Shown: positions 7,226 to 9,808 of the stretch, one piece after another
Position numbering within the stretch: position 1 is the first letter of the stretch
Layout: each line of letters opens with the position of its first letter
Origin: Syntrophaceae bacterium UBA6252
Lineage (GTDB): Bacteria > Desulfobacterota > Syntrophia > Syntrophales > UBA6807
Assembly: GCA_002441265.1 (NCBI GenBank)
Contig: DJVQ01000042.1
Span: 443 to 10,250 of the forward strand
Direction of reading: 5' to 3'
DNA length: 9,808 nucleotides
Program-made: the position numbers and the translations under genes
Notes under the pieces: generated by a model
Databases searched by the model: none
What the model was told of the DNA's origin: nothing
What the model saw: only the letters and a program-made list of their open reading frames with translations

Positions 7226-7701
7226 GGCATCGATCCCCGGTGGGTGTGGGCGTGGCAGATCGCCACGGCCAGGGCGTCGGAGGCGTCGGCGGGGGGGAGT
7301 TCGGGAAGCTTCAGGATGGCCTGGACCATTTTCTGGACCTGGAATTTCTCGGCCCGTCCGTATCCCACGACGGCCTTCTTCACCTCGAGCGGCGTGTAGG
7401 GATAAACGGGGATCCCGCCGTGGCAGCCGGCCAGGATGACCGCACCCCGCACATGGCCCTGCTTGATCAGGCTTTTCACGTTTTTCCCGTAGAAAATATC
7501 CTCTACGGCCATGGCATCGGGTTTTTCCCGGAGAACCACTTCCATCAGCCTGTCGTACACCTGCGGAAGACACCGTTCCAGGGCGCTCCCCCCGGAAAAC
7601 CGAATTTCCCCATAGTCCGGGCAGGTCATGCCCCTTTCCAAAAGCTCGACGATCCCGTAACCCGTCACATGGCTTCCCGGATCGACTCCCAGGATTCTCA
7701 A
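7222..7701 (-). CDS. ruvC: Holliday junction resolvase RuvC
   Basis: RuvC is the dimeric endonuclease that cuts Holliday junctions after RuvAB migration. The 159-residue product has the RNase H-like fold signature MRILGVDPG and all four catalytic acids: D7, E67 (VEDIF), D139 and D142 (ADASDALAVAICH). These match E. coli D7, E66, D138 and D141. The start is TTG, fixed by the invariant N-terminus and a GAGGG ribosome site about 6 nt upstream. Its stop overlaps the ruvA ATG. The methyltransferase upstream and a 135-nt gap separate it from yebC, which is unusual because yebC and ruvC are often adjacent. A TTG start plus a 135-nt gap may lower its expression relative to yebC. Confidence 0.97.
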   Translation of the reverse strand: MRILGVDPGSHVTGYGIVELLERGMTCPDYGEIRFSGGSALERCLPQVYDRLMEVVLREKPDAMAVEDIFYGKNVKSLIKQGHVRGAVILAGCHGGIPVYPYTPLEVKKAVVGYGRAEKFQVQKMVQAILKLPELPPADASDALAVAICHAHTHRGSMP

Positions 7702-7740
7702 CGGAAACCCTCGGGGGCTTCTTCCCGCCCCACCCGTTTT

Positions 7741-7751
7741 TTCGTCATTCC
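7741..7751. repeat. TTCGTCATTCC motif upstream of ruvC (second copy)
   Basis: This plus-strand 11-mer is identical to 3570-3580 and has the same orientation relative to the downstream gene. Here it is followed by AACTTCTTGG, making a weak CCAA-CTTC-TTGG hairpin. It is AT-richer than its surroundings. It is probably a fragment of a dispersed repeat, but chance identity of an 11-mer in 10 kb is not excluded. Confidence 0.35.
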
Positions 7752-7799
7752 AACTTCTTGGATAACGCGACCGGCAGGTAACGTGACCGGGCGAAGCGC

Positions 7800-7819
7800 G
7801 CCGGACGGCCTGTTCCGGC
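7800..7819. repeat. perfect 6-bp inverted repeat downstream of the methyltransferase
   Basis: GCCGGA (7800-7805) and TCCGGC (7814-7819) flank an 8-nt loop, 17 nt after the methyltransferase stop. No T-run follows on the minus strand, so it is not a standard terminator. It may protect the transcript end or slow polymerase before ruvC. I see no clear promoter in the rest of the 7702-7836 gap. Confidence 0.3.
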
Positions 7820-7836
7820 TCGCTTTCTTCCGTTTG

Positions 7837-8592
7837 TCAGGCCGCGATGCGCGATCTGTAAACGTAGATCGCCCAACCAAGCGTGTCGCGCCCCCAACGC
7901 AGGTATGCCTCCTTTGCCTTGCTCACGCGCTCATCCACCTCCGCCACGTCCGGATCATCCGGATGGGTGCGGGCGTACTCGGCTGTCGCGAACCATTGGA
8001 GGCCCTCATACCTGTCCCAGTCGTCCTTGCTGCTCACGATGGTGTGAACGAGCTCCGCTCCTTTCCGCTCTCCCGCTTCCGCATTCGAAGAGTGGCTCCC
8101 GAAGGCCTCTCGCGCGCACCCGCATGCCTCCAGGTAATCCCCTGGCGGTTCCTGCCGCCAGTATGGTTCTCCCACGATCACCCAGCCGCCGGGCCTCACC
8201 ATGCCGATCAGAGCTTCGATCGTATCAGCATGCCCCCCGAAGACCCAACTGGCACCGATGCATGACGCCAGATCCAGGCTGTGCGGCTCGTCCGGCTTGA
8301 AATCCGCGCCATTCATCCGAGTGAAGGTGATGCCGGCACCTGGTGCCCGCGCCTCGAGCCTTCGCTCTGCCTCGGCGATGAAGAAAGGAGAAATGTCGAT
8401 GCCCGTGCCGCGAGCGTCATAGGCCTCCGCCAGGCGAATGAGGAACTCACCCTTTCCACACGCAATGTCGACCACCTGCGCGGCGGCCGGTAGGCGCAGA
8501 AGCTTCACGAGACGGGTCAGTTTCTCCTCGTTTACAGGATTGCATATCACATGTTCACGGTGAGTGATGTCAAAGAATTTCCATGTGTCCAT
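7837..8592 (-). CDS. class I SAM-dependent methyltransferase, substrate unknown
   Basis: The 251-residue product is a Rossmann-fold methyltransferase. Motif I is VVDIACGKGEF (about 40-50), the acidic residue after strand 2 is D66 in GTGIDIS, motif IV is DLASCIGASWVFGG (about 107-120), and LIGMVRPGGWVIVGEPYW (128-145) is the motif VI region. The N-terminus, with HREHVICNP and KFFDITH, recalls a set of uncharacterised methyltransferases found across distant phyla. The substrate cannot be told from sequence. It sits 20 nt after yebC with a weak GAAGGG ribosome site. Codon use differs from ruvB: none of its 11 serines uses TCC and only one of 12 prolines uses CCC, while about 12 of 17 ruvB prolines use CCC. 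I infer it was acquired by transfer and rides on the yebC promoter. Confidence 0.88.
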   Translation of the reverse strand: MDTWKFFDITHREHVICNPVNEEKLTRLVKLLRLPAAAQVVDIACGKGEFLIRLAEAYDARGTGIDISPFFIAEAERRLEARAPGAGITFTRMNGADFKPDEPHSLDLASCIGASWVFGGHADTIEALIGMVRPGGWVIVGEPYWRQEPPGDYLEACGCAREAFGSHSSNAEAGERKGAELVHTIVSSKDDWDRYEGLQWFATAEYARTHPDDPDVAEVDERVSKAKEAYLRWGRDTLGWAIYVYRSRIAA

Positions 8593-8634
8593 GATTCAGT
8601 CTTTTACCCTTCTTAACTCAGTCTTTCCATGATT
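8589..8634. repeat. two 8-bp words in swapped order at the yebC-methyltransferase junction
   Basis: On the plus strand CCATGATT (8589-8596) is followed by CAGTCTTT (8597-8604). Then after 14 nt CAGTCTTT (8619-8626) is followed by CCATGATT (8627-8634). The first pair spans the methyltransferase start codon and the second lies in the last codons of yebC. The pattern looks like a duplication scar from the event that brought the methyltransferase here. Confidence 0.6.
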
Positions 8635-9362
8635 TCGTCGGAAATGTTGAAATTGGCGTATACGTGCTGGACGTCGTCGTTGTCTTCCATTTTCTCCAGG
8701 AATTTCATCATCTGGATCGCCTTTGGCTCGTCCAGGTCCACCGTGGTTTTGGGAACCATGGTAATTTCCGCGGCGGCGTATTTCATCTTTTCCGAATCCA
8801 GCACTTCACGGACCGCTTCGAATTCCAGGGGATCGGTGAGAACCTCGAACTCGTTCTCCAACTCTCTCAGGTCCTGGGCGCCGGCGTCGAGAACGATCTC
8901 CATGAGCCGGTCTTCCGAGACGTCGTCCTTATTGAAGGTGAACGTCCCCTTCTTTTCGAAGAGCCAGGCGACGCATCCGTTTTCCCCCAGGTTCCCGCCG
9001 TGCTTGGAGAAGATGTGCCTCACTTCCGCCACGGTCCGGTTCTTGTTGTCCGTCATCACCTCGACCAGAACGGCGACGCCCCCGGGTCCGTAACCCTCGT
9101 AGGTCACCTCTTCGTAAGTGATTCCGCCTTCGCCCGATCCGGCACCTTTCTTGATCGCCCGCTCGATGTTGTCCTTGGGCATATTCTCCGCCTTGGCCGC
9201 GAGGATGGCCTGCCTCAGCCGGGGGTTCCCCTCGGGGTCTCCGCCGCCCAGCCTCGCCGCCAGGCTGATCTCCTTGATGATCTTCGTAAACAGCTTGCCG
9301 CGCTTCGCGTCGGCCGCCCCCTTTTTCCTCTTTATGGTGCTCCATTTCGAATGGCCCGACAT
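8613..9362 (-). CDS. yebC: YebC/TACO1 family protein
   Basis: The 249-residue product is a full-length YebC/PmpR/TACO1 protein. It opens with the family signature MSGHSKWSTIKRKKGA (ATG at 9362), followed by NPRLRQAI, the ENMPKDNIERAIKKG segment, YEGYGPGGVAVLVE, and TDNKNRT near 105. The end is the acidic domain 2/3 part. The family was long annotated as DNA-binding regulators. More recent work points to help with translation at difficult proline-rich stretches, as for mitochondrial TACO1. An upstream in-frame ATG at 9467 would read through the terminator and promoter and is rejected. The chosen start has GGGAGGT 8 nt upstream. It is the first gene after the rRNA operon and the head of the yebC-ruv-queH transcription unit. 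Confidence 0.96.
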   Translation of the reverse strand: MSGHSKWSTIKRKKGAADAKRGKLFTKIIKEISLAARLGGGDPEGNPRLRQAILAAKAENMPKDNIERAIKKGAGSGEGGITYEEVTYEGYGPGGVAVLVEVMTDNKNRTVAEVRHIFSKHGGNLGENGCVAWLFEKKGTFTFNKDDVSEDRLMEIVLDAGAQDLRELENEFEVLTDPLEFEAVREVLDSEKMKYAAAEITMVPKTTVDLDEPKAIQMMKFLEKMEDNDDVQHVYANFNISDEIMERLS

Positions 9363-9402
9363 GGAAGCAGACCTCCCGGTCAAAAGTATTCGAATTTCGG
9401 GG

Positions 9403-9432
9403 AATATATCACACCCGCATCGGGACTGTAAA
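9403..9432 (-). promoter_or_regulatory. extended -10 sigma-70-type promoter for yebC and downstream genes
   Basis: On the minus strand TTTACA (9427-9432, 5 of 6) and TATATT (9403-9408, 5 of 6) are 18 bp apart, and TGA directly before the -10 box gives an extended -10. The start should lie near 9396, about 34 nt before the yebC ATG. The spacer contains a short CCCG-ATG-CGGG inverted repeat, which could be an operator or chance. Confidence 0.75.
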
Positions 9433-9435
9433 ACG

Positions 9436-9465
9436 AAAAAAAAGCCCCTTTCTTTCGAAAGGGGC
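9436..9465 (-). terminator. intrinsic terminator of the rRNA operon
   Basis: On the minus strand a perfect 9-bp stem (GCCCCTTTC with GAAAGGGGC) closes a GAAA tetraloop and is followed directly by eight T. It begins about 8 nt after the 5S rRNA gene, so it ends the rRNA transcript. Confidence 0.95.
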
Positions 9466-9472
9466 AATCTAA

Positions 9473-9590
<118 letters not shown>

Positions 9591-9653
9591 ACCGGTTATA
9601 ATTGCATGACAACTGCATATCGAAATCGGATCAGGGTAAAGATGTATAAAATT
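9591..9653 (-). other. 23S-5S spacer
   Basis: This AT-rich spacer of about 63 nt carries no tRNA gene. It should be removed when the rRNA precursor is processed. I see no strong structure beyond short runs that could help form processing stems. Confidence 0.7.
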
Positions 9654-9808
9654 ATGGCCAAGCCTCACGACCGATTAGTATCAGTAGGCTGAATGCGTTA
9701 CCGCACTTACACCTCTGACCTATCAACCTCGTAGTCTTCGAGGGGTCTTCAGTCCTGATGTCTCCATCAGAAAGGGATATCTTATCTTGAGGTGGGCTTC
9801 CCACTTAG
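9654..9808 (-). rRNA. rrl: 23S ribosomal RNA, 3' end (partial)
   Basis: The minus strand matches the last 155 or so nucleotides of bacterial 23S rRNA, including GATAGGTC, GAGGTGTAAG, ACTAATCGGTCGTGAGGCTT and the terminal-helix strand TTGGCCAT. The 5' part lies beyond the right edge. The 3' end is placed near 9654 by analogy with the terminal helix of other 23S genes and may shift by a few bases. Confidence 0.95.

Noticed and set aside
6614..7573. 319-residue version of RuvA
   Set aside because: The extra 116 residues overlap ruvC out of frame and match nothing. RuvA normally starts at MIARVSG.
7240..8265. 341-codon plus-strand frame across ruvC, the gap and the methyltransferase
   Set aside because: It runs antisense to two clear genes, has no recognisable domain and no ribosome site.
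9363..9467. N-terminal extension of YebC to an ATG at 9467
   Set aside because: It would cover the rRNA terminator and the promoter. The family start MSGHSKW with a good ribosome site is at 9362.

Overview
The window is a stretch of ordinary core genome from a GC-rich Gram-negative bacterium. All genes I can support lie on the minus strand. LpxC shows a lipid A outer membrane. The block DUF4390 protein - NtrY-type kinase - NtrX-type sigma-54 regulator, together with an O2-independent type of queuosine enzyme (QueH), suggests an anaerobic deltaproteobacterium (Desulfobacterota, possibly Syntrophia-like). The lineage is inferred from gene content and sequence style, not proven.

Layout in the direction of transcription (right to left). 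The window opens inside the 3' end of a 23S rRNA gene, then a short spacer, a 5S rRNA gene and a textbook intrinsic terminator. A strong extended -10 sigma-70-like promoter follows 3 bp later. It should drive yebC, a SAM-dependent methyltransferase, ruvC, ruvA, ruvB and queH. From ruvC on, the genes overlap or nearly touch: ruvC/ruvA share ATGA, ruvA/ruvB are about 9-36 nt apart depending on the ruvB start, and ruvB/queH share ATGA. This group joins a translation factor, the whole Holliday-junction resolvasome, and the last step of queuosine synthesis.

After a roughly 217-nt gap comes lpxC, the committed step of lipid A synthesis. A 322-nt gap follows, holding a good minus-strand promoter (perfect TTGACA) and a hairpin-rich stretch. 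Next is a compact operon: a secreted DUF4390 protein, a 750-residue NtrY-like membrane histidine kinase, and its NtrX-like regulator, which overlaps the kinase stop by ATGA and is cut off by the left edge of the window.

Nothing here looks like a new defence system or a large undescribed system. The main oddity is the methyltransferase wedged between yebC and ruvC. Its codon choice differs sharply from ruvB (no TCC serine codons, almost no CCC proline codons), and its upstream junction carries two 8-bp words in swapped order, so it looks like an acquired insertion. Smaller points of interest are an 11-bp motif shared by two intergenic regions, which resembles dispersed GTCATTCC-type repeats, a long hairpin-bearing leader before the DUF4390 operon, and two TTG-started genes whose start codons overlap the stop of a short upstream reading frame.
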